From the NCBI RefSeq assembly GCF_004345365.1, contig NZ_SLVF01000014.1, forward strand, positions 62,001-126,000: a stretch of DNA of 64,000 bases, in the 5' to 3' direction. Numbering within the stretch: position 1 is the first letter of the stretch; each line of letters starts with the position of its first letter. The notes beneath the pieces were generated by a model that was not told where the DNA came from, searched no databases, and was given only the letters and a program-made list of their open reading frames with translations. Position numbers and translations under genes: made by a program. Positions 49,869 through 60,200 of this stretch are shown piece by piece. The stretch is from Kribbella sp. VKM Ac-2568. GTDB taxonomy: Bacteria; Actinomycetota; Actinomycetes; Propionibacteriales; Kribbellaceae.

Positions 49869-50549
49869 CTACTGGTTGCGCTTCTTCGGCAGCACGATCG
49901 CCGTACCGGAGACTGCCGCTGGTACCAGGATCGCCAGCCACCAGGGCAGGCCTGCTGCCATCACGATGAAGACCACGGCCGACCCGCCCCAGCCCCACCA
50001 TCGAGCACCGGGCAGGCGCGGCAGCCCCAGCGCCCGCGACGCGGCGAGCAGTGTGACCGCGGCGATCGCGGCAGCCTCCAGGGCGACCAGGAGCGAGCCC
50101 CTGAACGCCCAGACCACCAGGAGCCCGACCAGCACCTCGGCGGCGCTGATCGTACGGCGTCTGCGGCGCTCCTGCAGGGCCCGGGCCTTCGTCCGGACCT
50201 CCTCCAGCTTGTCGACCGTGTCCTCGAGCTGCTTGGTGAGCTTGGCCGCGGCGGCCTCCATGTCCGTCATACCGCGCATTTCCGGCAGCGGGATGGTGGC
50301 CCGCTTGCCCTCCGGCGGTAGTCCGGCACGCTGCAAGCTGGCAGCAGCCGCCTCGGCGAGCGCGTTGAGCCGGGTCTCCAGCTTGCGGCCACGCTCGGCC
50401 ATCGCGTCCGCCTCTGCCATCGCAGTGGCTTCCGCCTTCGACCGGTTCGCGGTCAGTCTGTCCTGGGCCTGCTGGGCGTCCGCCCGCGCGCCTGCCACCT
50501 GCCGCAGGGCCCGCGCGTAGTCGGACCACTCCTGCTGTTCGGTCTTCAT
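49869..50549 (-). CDS. Coiled-coil membrane protein of the FtsK/toxin operon
   Basis: 226 residues from ATG 50549, overlapping the ATPase stop (ATGA). Residues 1-130 are a long charged coiled coil (ALRQVAGARADAQQAQDRLT, LTKQLEDTVDKLEEVRTKAR). The C-terminal 95 residues hold about four hydrophobic segments (AAEVLVGLLVVWAFRGSLLV, AAIAAVTLLAASRALGL, GGSAVVFIVMAAGLPWWLAI, LVPAAVSGTAIVLP). It may be the membrane anchor or channel part for the ATPase. No named family is recognised. Confidence 0.75.
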   Translation of the reverse strand: MKTEQQEWSDYARALRQVAGARADAQQAQDRLTANRSKAEATAMAEADAMAERGRKLETRLNALAEAAAASLQRAGLPPEGKRATIPLPEMRGMTDMEAAAAKLTKQLEDTVDKLEEVRTKARALQERRRRRTISAAEVLVGLLVVWAFRGSLLVALEAAAIAAVTLLAASRALGLPRLPGARWWGWGGSAVVFIVMAAGLPWWLAILVPAAVSGTAIVLPKKRNQ

Positions 50550-53296
50550 CGGCGTACCAGCTCCAGCAGACGGTCGACCTCGTCGAAACGCAGCGGCGCG
50601 AACGGTACGACGACCTGCGCCTCGGGGTGCAGCCCGTCCCACAGCAGCGCGCGGTGCGGCTCGGACGCCCACCTGATCAGCGAGCCGGCCACCGCGCGGA
50701 CTCCGTCCTGCGGGTGGCGCAGGAACAGGTGGGTGGCGACGTTGGCTCGGTTGAAGCCGAGCTGCTCGGTGCAGACGTGCAGCCGGTTCCACCAGCCGAA
50801 GGTGACGAGGCCCTGGGCCGGTCCCCCGCGGACGATGTCCTGCAACGCGTTCGCGGGACTCTCGAAGAACCCGTCGGCGTGCAGCTGCATCTTGGGCACG
50901 CCGTGGAAGCCGAAGCCCAGCAGGTACGTCGCACCGCCGACGTGGCCGTCCCGCACCGTGTCCCGCAGGGAGAACAGCCGCGGCACGATGTCGCCGTGCT
51001 TGTCGACGGTCTCGACCTCACACCCGAGCTGCTGCAACGTCTGGATCAACGCGCCCTTGCCCTCGGCAACCACCGGCGCCGAGTCGGTCCCGTCCATGAA
51101 GATGAACCGCGGCGGTACGGCAGCTGCCGCGGCCGCGGAGACGGCGAGTCCCGTCAACACACCGAGCGCATCCGCCGGACCATCACCGAGAACCAGTACT
51201 CCGGCTCCGGGCTCGGGCCGCACCTCCACGGCAACAGGTTCCTCCGTCACCGCGATCGGCAGCCCAGTCCACGGACCCCCCAACTCGGGTCGAACCGCCG
51301 CCGCCGTGTCGGTCACCCGGGCCGGCTCGGCCAGGTGGAACACCCGCGGCGGGTGCGTAGTACCGGCTTTCTCCCACAGCTCGCGGCGGAGATCGTCGAG
51401 GACGACCTTGTCCGCGAAGCTCACCAGGACGTGCTGGTTGTCGTCGGGCGAGCCGAAGTTCGCGTTCAGTACGGCCTCGCCGCGGAACTGCAGCTCGGCG
51501 GCGGCGGTGTTCCCGGTCCGCAGGATCGCCTGCGAGTCGGCCGGCGTGGTCTTCAGCGCGATCCGGTACGGCACCTGCCCGAAGATCGAGTCGCGCCGGG
51601 TGGACAGCCGCTTCACGCCCTCGATCGTCTGCGTCGCCAGCACCACGTGGACGCCGTACGCGCGGCCAAGCCGGACCAGCCGCTCCAGCAACCGAGCCGC
51701 CTCGTCGGCGAGCTCGTCGTCGTCCTCGAGCAACACCTGGAACTCGTCCAGTACCGCGAGGATGCGCGGCGGGCGGTCCTCGCTCACCGGCAGCTCGGCG
51801 ATGTCCGCGACGTTTCCGTGCGACTTGAAGATCTCGCTGCGCCGGGCCAGCTCGTCCGACAGATGGCGGAGCACGGCGAGGCCGAACGCCCGGTCGCTGT
51901 GGATGCCGAGGACCCGCACGTGCGGCAGCCAGTGCTCCCGCTCGTTGGCCGGCCCGAGCGAGGAGAACTCGACACCGTGCTTGAAGTCGAGCAGATACAT
52001 CTCCAGGTCCGCCGGGGTATAGCGCGCGGCCAGTCCGTGGATCAGCACCAGCAGCAGGTTCGACTTGCCCTGGCCGACCGCGCCACCCACGAGAACATGC
52101 GGAAGAGCGGGATTGCCGCTGCGCAGGCGGACCAGCGCCGGGGTGCGGTCGTCGTACCCGATGACCGTGTTGAGCTCGTCCGTGACCGGTTGCCACCAGG
52201 TGTGGCGCTCCGGCAGGGTGCGGTTGAAGTCGATCGTCGGCAGCACCGCGATCTCGGCCAGCTCGGCGATGACATCACAGATGCCGGCGGCAACGTTCGC
52301 GTCGAAGGCCGGATCGAGCTTGGCCGGCACGTTCGGCAGCTGCGACAGCTCGACCTTCTCGTTGATGATGGCAACGGGATCGAGGAGGGTGAGCAACTGC
52401 CGCGCGTCGACCTCGTGCTCGGAGGTGCTGCTCGGGTCGTGGTGGACGAGGAAGCAGATGCCCCGATCGGCACCCGTCGCCGCGAGCCGGACCAGGTCGC
52501 GCTGGGCCAGGTTGTCGATGCCGGCCGGGTAGTCGAACAGCACGATCAACCGGTACGGATCGGTCACCCGGCCGCTCTCCCGGACCAGATCCTCGAACCG
52601 CTTGTGCCCCAACTGTGCTTGCCTGCTGGCACGCATCGAAGACACGTCCACCAACCCGGACAGCACCGTGTGCAGCTGATCCGCGGTGTGCGTTGCCCTC
52701 GGCACCAATTGCGGGTACTTCGTGGTCAGGTGCCCGAGCAGCCCCATCATCCCGGTCAGCCGCGGGTCGAACGCGTCGATGCGCAGCCGGAACGGCTCGG
52801 CCGAGGCGACCAGCCGCAACGCCACGCTCTGCAGCAACCGCCGCGCGGCCTCGTGACGATCCGCCGTCACCTTCCACCCGTTGGTGCGCAGCAGCGGCGC
52901 CACCACCGGAGTACCGGTTTCCAGCTCGCCGACCCGCACGTATGACGGGGTGCCGGCGCCGACGAGTTGCCTCGAACGCCAGCGGGCGTCGTTGGGCGGG
53001 ATCGATGCCAGCCCGGGTGCCAAACGGTCGGCCGCCAGCCGGGCCGCGGGCTCCGCGGTGGCGAGTGCCTCCGCGGTCGCGGCCTCGACCAGACCGCGCG
53101 ACTCCCGCCGTGCGGCGACTGTCTCGGCCTGCATCTGCCGATGCAACTGCACGGCGCGCTGGTGCTCGCCTCGGGTGTGCCGACGGGCGTTCTCGAGGAG
53201 TTCGCCGAGCGCGAACTGCAGGCCGCGGATCCGTGCTTCCAGAACTTCTGGAGAAACCGGTCCGGGCACACCTCCCCCGTCAGGCGTCTCCGTCAC
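50546..53296 (-). CDS. FtsK/SpoIIIE-like ATPase
   Basis: 916 residues from GTG 53296, which has GGAAGGA 8 nt upstream; an earlier in-frame start at 53398 is less likely. A coiled N-terminus (ELLENARRHTRGEHQRAVQL) precedes a SpoIIIE-like region with Walker A GGAVGQGKS (about 404-412) and Walker B RILAVLDEF (Asp517-Glu518). The C-terminal third contains a second alpha/beta domain without a visible Walker A (VLVLGDGPADALGVLTGLAV). No transmembrane helix is apparent, unlike EccC. It should energise the export of the toxin set encoded downstream, or DNA movement; the operon favours secretion. Confidence 0.85.
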   Translation of the reverse strand: MTETPDGGGVPGPVSPEVLEARIRGLQFALGELLENARRHTRGEHQRAVQLHRQMQAETVAARRESRGLVEAATAEALATAEPAARLAADRLAPGLASIPPNDARWRSRQLVGAGTPSYVRVGELETGTPVVAPLLRTNGWKVTADRHEAARRLLQSVALRLVASAEPFRLRIDAFDPRLTGMMGLLGHLTTKYPQLVPRATHTADQLHTVLSGLVDVSSMRASRQAQLGHKRFEDLVRESGRVTDPYRLIVLFDYPAGIDNLAQRDLVRLAATGADRGICFLVHHDPSSTSEHEVDARQLLTLLDPVAIINEKVELSQLPNVPAKLDPAFDANVAAGICDVIAELAEIAVLPTIDFNRTLPERHTWWQPVTDELNTVIGYDDRTPALVRLRSGNPALPHVLVGGAVGQGKSNLLLVLIHGLAARYTPADLEMYLLDFKHGVEFSSLGPANEREHWLPHVRVLGIHSDRAFGLAVLRHLSDELARRSEIFKSHGNVADIAELPVSEDRPPRILAVLDEFQVLLEDDDELADEAARLLERLVRLGRAYGVHVVLATQTIEGVKRLSTRRDSIFGQVPYRIALKTTPADSQAILRTGNTAAAELQFRGEAVLNANFGSPDDNQHVLVSFADKVVLDDLRRELWEKAGTTHPPRVFHLAEPARVTDTAAAVRPELGGPWTGLPIAVTEEPVAVEVRPEPGAGVLVLGDGPADALGVLTGLAVSAAAAAAVPPRFIFMDGTDSAPVVAEGKGALIQTLQQLGCEVETVDKHGDIVPRLFSLRDTVRDGHVGGATYLLGFGFHGVPKMQLHADGFFESPANALQDIVRGGPAQGLVTFGWWNRLHVCTEQLGFNRANVATHLFLRHPQDGVRAVAGSLIRWASEPHRALLWDGLHPEAQVVVPFAPLRFDEVDRLLELVRR

Positions 53297-53409
53297 GAGC
53301 ACCGTCCTTCCACCTTTGCCCCGCGACCCAGCAAATGCCTTTGCCAACCATGTCACACCAACAGTCCCGGGTGTCACTCCAGACATCAGAAGTCTCACCT
53401 GCCGATCCG

Positions 53410-53808
53410 TCAGTCGGGGGCCACGATCTCGAGTTCGTAGCCGTCCTGGTTATGCAGGAAAGCGGCGTAATGCTGCGGGCCGCCGGCGTACGGATGACGA
53501 TCGGCGAACATCAGTGTCCAGCCGTGGTTCGCTGCCTCGGCAACGATCGCGTCGACCTCGGCCCGGCTGGCGGCGTTCAGCGCCAGGTGGTTCATGCCGG
53601 GCCGGAGCCTGTCGTGGGTGGTCGCGGACAGTGCCGGGCTCTGCTCGACGACAATGTACGAGCTGTCGACGCCCGATTTGAAGATGAATCCGCCGGGCCA
53701 GCCGTCCCCGTCCTTCCAGCCCAGCCGGCGCAGGACCCAGCCCCAGTCGTTCAGCGCTCGGGAGAGGTCCGGGACCCAGATCTCGATGTGGTGCACAGCG
53801 GCGGCCAT
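53410..53808 (-). CDS. VOC-family (glyoxalase-like) protein
   Basis: 132 residues. AAAVHHIEIWVPDLSRALND, the GMNHLALNAASRAEVDAIVA strand-helix and the terminal DGYELEIVAPD are typical of single-unit VOC proteins with His/Glu metal ligands. Function could be isomerase, dioxygenase or drug binding. It lies just upstream of the FtsK operon in the same direction, 113 bp away, but is probably separate. Confidence 0.88.
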   Translation of the reverse strand: MAAAVHHIEIWVPDLSRALNDWGWVLRRLGWKDGDGWPGGFIFKSGVDSSYIVVEQSPALSATTHDRLRPGMNHLALNAASRAEVDAIVAEAANHGWTLMFADRHPYAGGPQHYAAFLHNQDGYELEIVAPD

Positions 53809-53815
53809 CGGAGCA

Positions 53816-54013
53816 TTATCTGTGCTCGTCGAACCGGCTCGACACCGCCACCGCGACCAGCCCCGAAATCACCAGCCAGGCCAGCGCCGCGACCAGCCAC
53901 GGCCACCAGTGCCGGCCGGACGCGGCGACGGCGACGGCCTTCCCGAAAAGGCCGCCCGCCGGGGCGAAGACCAGCACCACGAGGACGCGGGCGATCGTGG
54001 TCTCCTTGGTCAT
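53816..54013 (-). CDS. 65-residue membrane protein
   Basis: Two hydrophobic segments (TIARVLVVLVFAPAGGLF, HWWPWLVAALAWLVISGLV) and a short charged tail. The AAGGA lies directly against ATG 54013, so translation efficiency is uncertain. It stops 7 bp before the VOC gene start and may be its upstream partner. Function unknown. Confidence 0.55.
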   Translation of the reverse strand: MTKETTIARVLVVLVFAPAGGLFGKAVAVAASGRHWWPWLVAALAWLVISGLVAVAVSSRFDEHR

Positions 54014-54154
54014 TCCTTCATTGTCCGAGGCGATCGCCGCCACCGCAGCTACGTGGGCGTTTCGCGGGTTCGCTCGAATGTCGCTTGTTTGTCGGAGGGG
54101 GGCGCTAACGTCTGCGGTGACAGTCGAGCAGGCAGTAACAGTCGAGCAGGGGGA

Positions 54155-57100
54155 ATGGTGAGCGCGACCCGGATCGAGATCACGGCCTACGGCGCGGCCG
54201 CCCTGGAGCGACTCCAGGGTGTCGTGGCGGGGCTGAAGAGCGACGACCCGATGAAGCCTGTCACGCTGCTGCTGCCCAACAACCTGGCCGGTGTCGCCGC
54301 CCGCCGTTTCCTGGCCCAGTCCGGAATCGCGGGCCTTTTCCTGGCCACGCTGCCGCGGCTCGCCGAGCAGCTTGCCGGCGGTCTGCTCGCGCCGCGGCGC
54401 CCGGCCACCCGCCCGATCGTCGCCGCGACCTGGCGTACTGCGTTGTCGAAGGCGCCGGGGATCTTCACGGACGTGGCGGAGCATCCGTCCACCATTCAAG
54501 CGCTTGCAGCGGCCCATCGAGAGCTGCGTGATCTCAGCGCCACCGCGCTCGACAAGGTCGCCGCCGCTTCCAGTCTCGGCCCTGACCTGGTCCGGTTGCA
54601 CCGCCACGTCACCGATGACCTGGCGCCCGAGTGGTACGACGAGACCGATCTTCTGATGGCTGCTTCCACTCGGTGCTCCGAGGATCCCTCGGTGGTCGCG
54701 GAGCTCGGCGCGCTGGTGCTCTACCTGCCACAGGAGCTGACTCAGGCTGAAGCGAGATTCGTCGAGGCGCTGGGCGATGCCGCCGCGGATCTGACGGTGA
54801 TCGTCGGGCTGACCGATGTCCGGCGGGCCGATCGCGCCGTGCGGCGGTCCCTGGAGCGGATCGGGATCGACCTGCCGACGTCCATCGCGAAGAACTACCC
54901 GGTCGCCACCGAAGTACTGAACGCGTCGGATGCCGATGACGAGGTTCGTTGTGTCGTGCGTGATGTGGTCAGGTCGCTGGAGCGCACGCCTGCTCATCGG
55001 ATCGCGGTGCTTTACGCGTCGGCGACGCCCTACGCGCGGCTGCTGCACGAGCACCTGGCCGCGGCCAAGATCGAGGTCAACGGGCCGGGCACCCGTCCTG
55101 TGCACGAGCGCGCGATCGCCCGGACGTTGCTGGAGGTCCTCGCGCTGGTCGACCACGATCTGCCGCGAGGCGATCTGTTCCGGGCGCTCGCGAACGCGCC
55201 GACGCGCGACTTCACCGGCGAGCGCATCCCTGTGCCGCAGTGGGAGCGGCTGTCGCGCGTGGCCGGGGTGGTGCGCGGTGACGACTGGGACGAGCGGTTG
55301 GCGCGCTATGTGGAGTCCGAGCGCCGTACTGCGGAGCAGGAGCAGGCCTCCGAGGATCCCCGACCTGCCGTGATCCGCCGAGCGCAGTACAACGCGGGTA
55401 ATGCGCAGCAACTGCACTCCTTTGCTGTGGAGCTCCGTCGGCGTCTGCAGGGGGCTTCTCAACTCGGGACCTGGGCGGAGGTGGCTCAGTCCGTGCTCGG
55501 TCTCTTCCAGGCGCTGCTCGACGTGTCTTCGCTGCCTGTCGAGGAGCAGTACGCCGCAGTCGCGGTCGAGGTGTCGCTGCGAGGGCTGTCCACGCTGGAC
55601 GAGCTCGGTACGCCGGCCAGCCTCTCCGTACTGCGGGATGTCCTCGACCTGGAGTTGCAACAGTCGCTTCCCCGCGTCGGGACGTTCGGCACCGGAGTAC
55701 TGGTGGCACCGCTGTCTGCGAGCATCGGGCTGGCCGTCGACACCGTCTTCGTGGTCGGACTGTCGGAGGACCTCTATCCCGGTCGCGTGCACGAGGACGC
55801 GCTGCTCCCCCACCGGGTCCGGGAGGCGGCCGCGCCGGAGTTGGCGTCGTTCCGCGACCGGCTCGACGAGAAGCAGCGACACCTGCTCGCCGCCTTCTCC
55901 GCCGGATCGTCGCGGGTGGTCGCGTCGTTCCCGCGCGGAGACCTCCGCCGCTCGAGCCGCCGCCTGCCCACGCGCTGGCTGCTCGGCACCTTGCGTTCGC
56001 TGACCGGCGACCACGCGCTCGCCGCCACCGAATGGGACCAAGCCGAGTACGGCGACCGCATGCTCACGTCGGCTTCCTACGCGGGATCGTTGACTACGGC
56101 AACCATGCCCGCGACTGAGCAGGACTGGCAGGTCCGCGCTGCGACAGCCGGTCTCTCGCTGGGTGATGGCGTGGTCGATCAGGCTCGGATCCTGCTGCGT
56201 GCAAGGGCATCGGACGAGTTCACCCGCTTCGACGGGAACCTGTCAGGCGTGTCTGGTCTGCCGGACTACGCGCTGGAGGACCGGGTGGCCTCACCGACTT
56301 CGCTGGAGTCGTATGCGTCCTGCCCGCACGCGTACTTCGTCGAGCGGTTGCTGCAGGTGGAGCCGCTGGAGGCTCCTGAAGACCTGCTGGTGATCTCGCC
56401 GCTGCAAGTGGGGAATCTGATCCACAACAGCCTCGACGCCTTCGTCAGCCGGTTGGCGAGTTCGCTGCCCGGGTACGGCGAGCCGTGGTCGGAGGAGCAA
56501 CGGTCTTTGCTGCTGACGATCGGGGCGGATCTCGCTGAACGCTTCGAGGCGGAAGGACTGACCGGCCATCCGCGGTTGTGGCAGCGCGAGCGGTTGCGGA
56601 TCCTCGGGGATCTGCTGGTGCTGCTCGCCGACGACGAGCGCTGGCGTGCCGAGCACGACGCCTCGGTGGTGGCGAGCGAGTTGCGGTTCGGGTTCGATGG
56701 CGAGCCGCCGGTGGAGATCCCGGTGCCCTCGGGACGCGTGTTGCTGCGCGGATCCGCCGACAAGGTCGACCTCGGCAAGGACGGCACGATCTACGTCACC
56801 GATGTGAAAACCGGGGGTTTCTCCCGGTACGAGGCGATCGAGTCGGATCCGGTGGCCGCCGGGACCAAGCTCCAGTTGCCGGTGTACGCGTACGCCGCAC
56901 GCGCTCGGCTAGGAGATCCGGGGACGCCGGTCGAAGCGTCGTACTGGTTCGTGCGCAAGGGCGGGCGGCGGATCCCGGTGCCGCTGACCCCCGAGGTGGC
57001 CGCGCGGTACGTGGACACCCTCGACGTCATCGTGTCGTCGATCGCCGCGGGGTACTTCCCGGCCAAGGCGCCGGAAATCCCGGACTTCCTGTGGGTGCAG

Positions 57101-57250
57101 TGTCCCTACTGCAACCCGGACGCGATCGGGCACAGCGAGGTCCGGGCCCGGTGGGAGCGGAAGAGGAACGACCCGACGTTGGAGCGGTTGGTGCGGCTGA
57201 TCGATCCGAGTGCCCTGCCTGCGTTCGAGGAGGTGGCTCTCGATGACTGA
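54155..57250 (+). CDS. AddB-like nuclease (inactive-helicase-type, PD-(D/E)XK C-terminus)
   Basis: 1031 residues. There is no Walker A at the N-terminus (VTLLLPNNLAGVAARRFLAQ takes its place), as in AddB/RecC-like subunits with a non-ATPase helicase fold. The C-terminal nuclease shows SADKVDLGKDG and YVTDVKTGGF (Asp, then DxK). Cys in ESYASCPHAYFVE and the CxxC in WVQCPYCNPD resemble the iron-sulphur cysteines that frame AddB nuclease domains. With the AddA-like partner it should process DNA double-strand ends. The start is ATG 54155 or GTG 54158. Confidence 0.85.
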   Translation: MVSATRIEITAYGAAALERLQGVVAGLKSDDPMKPVTLLLPNNLAGVAARRFLAQSGIAGLFLATLPRLAEQLAGGLLAPRRPATRPIVAATWRTALSKAPGIFTDVAEHPSTIQALAAAHRELRDLSATALDKVAAASSLGPDLVRLHRHVTDDLAPEWYDETDLLMAASTRCSEDPSVVAELGALVLYLPQELTQAEARFVEALGDAAADLTVIVGLTDVRRADRAVRRSLERIGIDLPTSIAKNYPVATEVLNASDADDEVRCVVRDVVRSLERTPAHRIAVLYASATPYARLLHEHLAAAKIEVNGPGTRPVHERAIARTLLEVLALVDHDLPRGDLFRALANAPTRDFTGERIPVPQWERLSRVAGVVRGDDWDERLARYVESERRTAEQEQASEDPRPAVIRRAQYNAGNAQQLHSFAVELRRRLQGASQLGTWAEVAQSVLGLFQALLDVSSLPVEEQYAAVAVEVSLRGLSTLDELGTPASLSVLRDVLDLELQQSLPRVGTFGTGVLVAPLSASIGLAVDTVFVVGLSEDLYPGRVHEDALLPHRVREAAAPELASFRDRLDEKQRHLLAAFSAGSSRVVASFPRGDLRRSSRRLPTRWLLGTLRSLTGDHALAATEWDQAEYGDRMLTSASYAGSLTTATMPATEQDWQVRAATAGLSLGDGVVDQARILLRARASDEFTRFDGNLSGVSGLPDYALEDRVASPTSLESYASCPHAYFVERLLQVEPLEAPEDLLVISPLQVGNLIHNSLDAFVSRLASSLPGYGEPWSEEQRSLLLTIGADLAERFEAEGLTGHPRLWQRERLRILGDLLVLLADDERWRAEHDASVVASELRFGFDGEPPVEIPVPSGRVLLRGSADKVDLGKDGTIYVTDVKTGGFSRYEAIESDPVAAGTKLQLPVYAYAARARLGDPGTPVEASYWFVRKGGRRIPVPLTPEVAARYVDTLDVIVSSIAAGYFPAKAPEIPDFLWVQCPYCNPDAIGHSEVRARWERKRNDPTLERLVRLIDPSALPAFEEVALDD

Positions 57251-60200
57251 ACTCCTGGACGAGAACGCGCGCGAGCAGATCCGGTCGGACACGGCGTCCA
57301 CGCTCTTCGTGGAGGCCGGTGCGGGCTCGGGGAAGACGCACGCGCTGGTCGACCGCGTGACCACCTTGGTACTGCGGGACGGGATCCCGCTGCGGGAGAT
57401 CGCGGCGGTGACGTTCACCGAGAAGGCGGGAGCGGAGCTTCGGGATCGGTTGCGGGTGGAGTTCGAGAAGGCCCGGAAGGGTGAATTCCGGTCTTTGGCC
57501 GACGAGGCGCTCGATGACCTGGACTCTGCTTCGATCGGGACATTGCACTCGTTCGCGCAGCAACTCCTGCTCGCGCACCCGATCGATGCCGGGCTGCCGC
57601 CGCTGATCGACGTACTGGACGAGGTCGGGTCATCGGTCGCCTTCGAGGAGCGGTGGTCCGAGCTGCAGCAGCAGTTGCTGGACGACGACTCGATCGCGGA
57701 GCCGCTGCTGCTGGCGATGGCCGTCGGCGTGGAGCTGAAGCACCTGCGGTCCTTGGCGCGGTTGTTCGGCAACGACTGGGACCTGATCGGCGATCGCGTG
57801 CTGGTGGATCCGCCTGAGCTGGTGGCGATGCCTGACCTGACCGGGCTGATCGCGGCCGCGGCTCAGATCGGTGCGACCGTGGCGCACTGCCGCGACGACG
57901 AGGACCGGATGCTGGCGAAGGTGCATCAGGTCCGTGAACTCGGGCTGATGCTCGACGCCGCCACGGACCAGGAGACGCAGCTCGCGATCCTGCAGAGCCT
58001 GCGAGCGCTGAAGATCGGCAAGGTCGGGCGCAAGGAGAACTGGCCGGACGTCGCCAAGATCCGCAGCGACTGCGCCGAGGTGGTCGAGGTCGCCGGGTCC
58101 CTGGTCGAGCTGCTGCTGGATGCTTGCCTGCGGCATCTGTCGCGCTGGATCGCGGAGCGGGTGCTGGAGTCTGCCGAGCTGCGGCGGGCCGAGGGGCGGC
58201 TCGAGTTCCACGATCTGCTGGTGCTGGCGCGTGATCTGCTGCGGCGGGATGCCGCGGTGCGGTCGGCGCTGCAGGAGCGGTACCAGCGGTTGCTGCTGGA
58301 CGAGTTCCAGGACACCGACCCGATCCAGATCGAGCTGGCCGTGCGGATCGCGGGCGGCGCCGAGGCCGACGCCCCGGACTGGCGAGACGTGGAGGTGCCG
58401 GACGGCCGGCTCTTCGTCGTGGGCGACCCGAAGCAGTCGATCTACCGCTTCCGCCGGGCGAACATCGCCACCTACCTGACCGCTCAGGAGCTCCTCGGCG
58501 AGACGGTCACGCTGACCACGAACTTCCGGACGGTGCCACCGGTTCTCGACTGGATCAACACGGTCTTCGCCCAGCTGATCATCCCGGAGCCCGCAGCCCA
58601 GCCGACGTACCACCCGCTGACGCCGCACCGCGTTTCATCGCCCACGCTCTCCCTTGCGCCCGCGGGTGGTGACGGGTCGCCCGAGGTGCCTGCTGCCGAC
58701 GACCCCGTCGACGCGGCTCCGGTGACCGGCGACCAGCTATCACTTCTCGGCGACTTCGACGACGTGGATGACGCAGCCGAGGAAGTGCTGACGGATCTCG
58801 CCACTGTCGTCCCACTCAGACGCCACCTCTCCGTGGTACCGGCACCAGATGCCACCTCCACCGAAGCCCACTCCCCCAGCGCAGCCGGACGCATCAACCC
58901 ACCCGACACCGCGGGTGCGGACTCTGGCACCGCAGGTGCAGATACCGGAGGCTCGGCGCCGGCCGCGGCGGCACCGGGGTCGAGTGGGGCCGGGCCTGCT
59001 GTGGTGGTGTTGGGAGCGCAGCCTCACGACGACCTGCCGCGCGCGCAGGCGTCCGTCCTCCGCGAACGAGAAGCAGCCGACGTCGCGGGCGCCATCGACC
59101 AGGCTCTGGGCGAAGGTTGGCTGGTCTACGACGAGAAGGCCGAGGCGTGGCGACCAGCCGGCGCCGGCGACATCGCGGTACTGGTTCCCGCCCGCACCTC
59201 GCTGCCGTTCCTCGAGGAGGCGCTGGACCGCGCTGACATCCCGTACCGCGCCGAGGCCAGCTCGCTCGTCTACCAGACCGCCGAGGTCCGCGACCTCCTC
59301 GCCTGCGCCCGAGCGCTAGGCGATCCCAGTGACCAACTCGCCCTCGTCACGGCTCTCCGCTCCCCGCTCTTCGGCTGCGGCGACGACGACCTCTTCACCT
59401 GGAAGCGCTCCGGCGGCTCCTTCACCCTCACGGCGCCTGTCGCCGACTCCCTGCTGACCCACCCGGTCGGCGAGGCGATGGAGTGGCTGCGCCGCACGTA
59501 CTACGCGTCGCGCTGGATGACACCGAGCGAAGTACTCGCGAAGATCGTCGCGGATCGCCGGATGCTCGAGGTTGCTGCGACCGGACCGCGTGCTCGTGAT
59601 GCGTGGCGCCGAGTGCGGTTCGTCGTGGATCAGGCGCGCGCTTGGTCGGAGGTGGAGCACGGCGGCCTGCGGTCGTACCTCGCCTGGGCCGCTCACCAGG
59701 GCGAGGAGGCGTCGCGCGTCGCGGAGGCGGTGCTCCCCGAGACCGACGCAGATGCCGTGCGGGTGATGACGATCCACGCGGCCAAGGGTCTCGAGTTCCC
59801 GATCGTGATCCTCTCGGGCATGACCGCCGCGCCGAACCACCAGCGCGGAGTACAGGTGTTGTGGCCGCCCGACGGCGGGTACGCGGTCAAGCTGAAGAAG
59901 TCCGTCCAGACCGAGGACTTCGACCTGGTCCAGCCGGTCGACGAGCAGATGGACGATTACGAGCGCCGCCGCCTGCTGTATGTCGCCGCGACGCGAGCCC
60001 GAGATCACCTGGTGGTCTCGCTCCATCGCTCCGGCAACCGCCGCCACTCGAGCAACGCGGAACTTTTCGCCTCCGCGGGTGGCGTCGACGCTGCCAACGC
60101 CGTCCTCTTCACCAGCCCTGCCCTCGAACCGCGGACCAGCGAGGCACAGTCGCCGGCCTCTGAGGTCGCACCTCCCGTCAACCGGGCCGAGTGGACCGCG

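Noticed and set aside
49843..50529. 228-codon frame in the toxin operon
   Set aside because: It overlaps the coiled-coil membrane protein in another frame and is arginine/glycine-rich, typical of a shadow.
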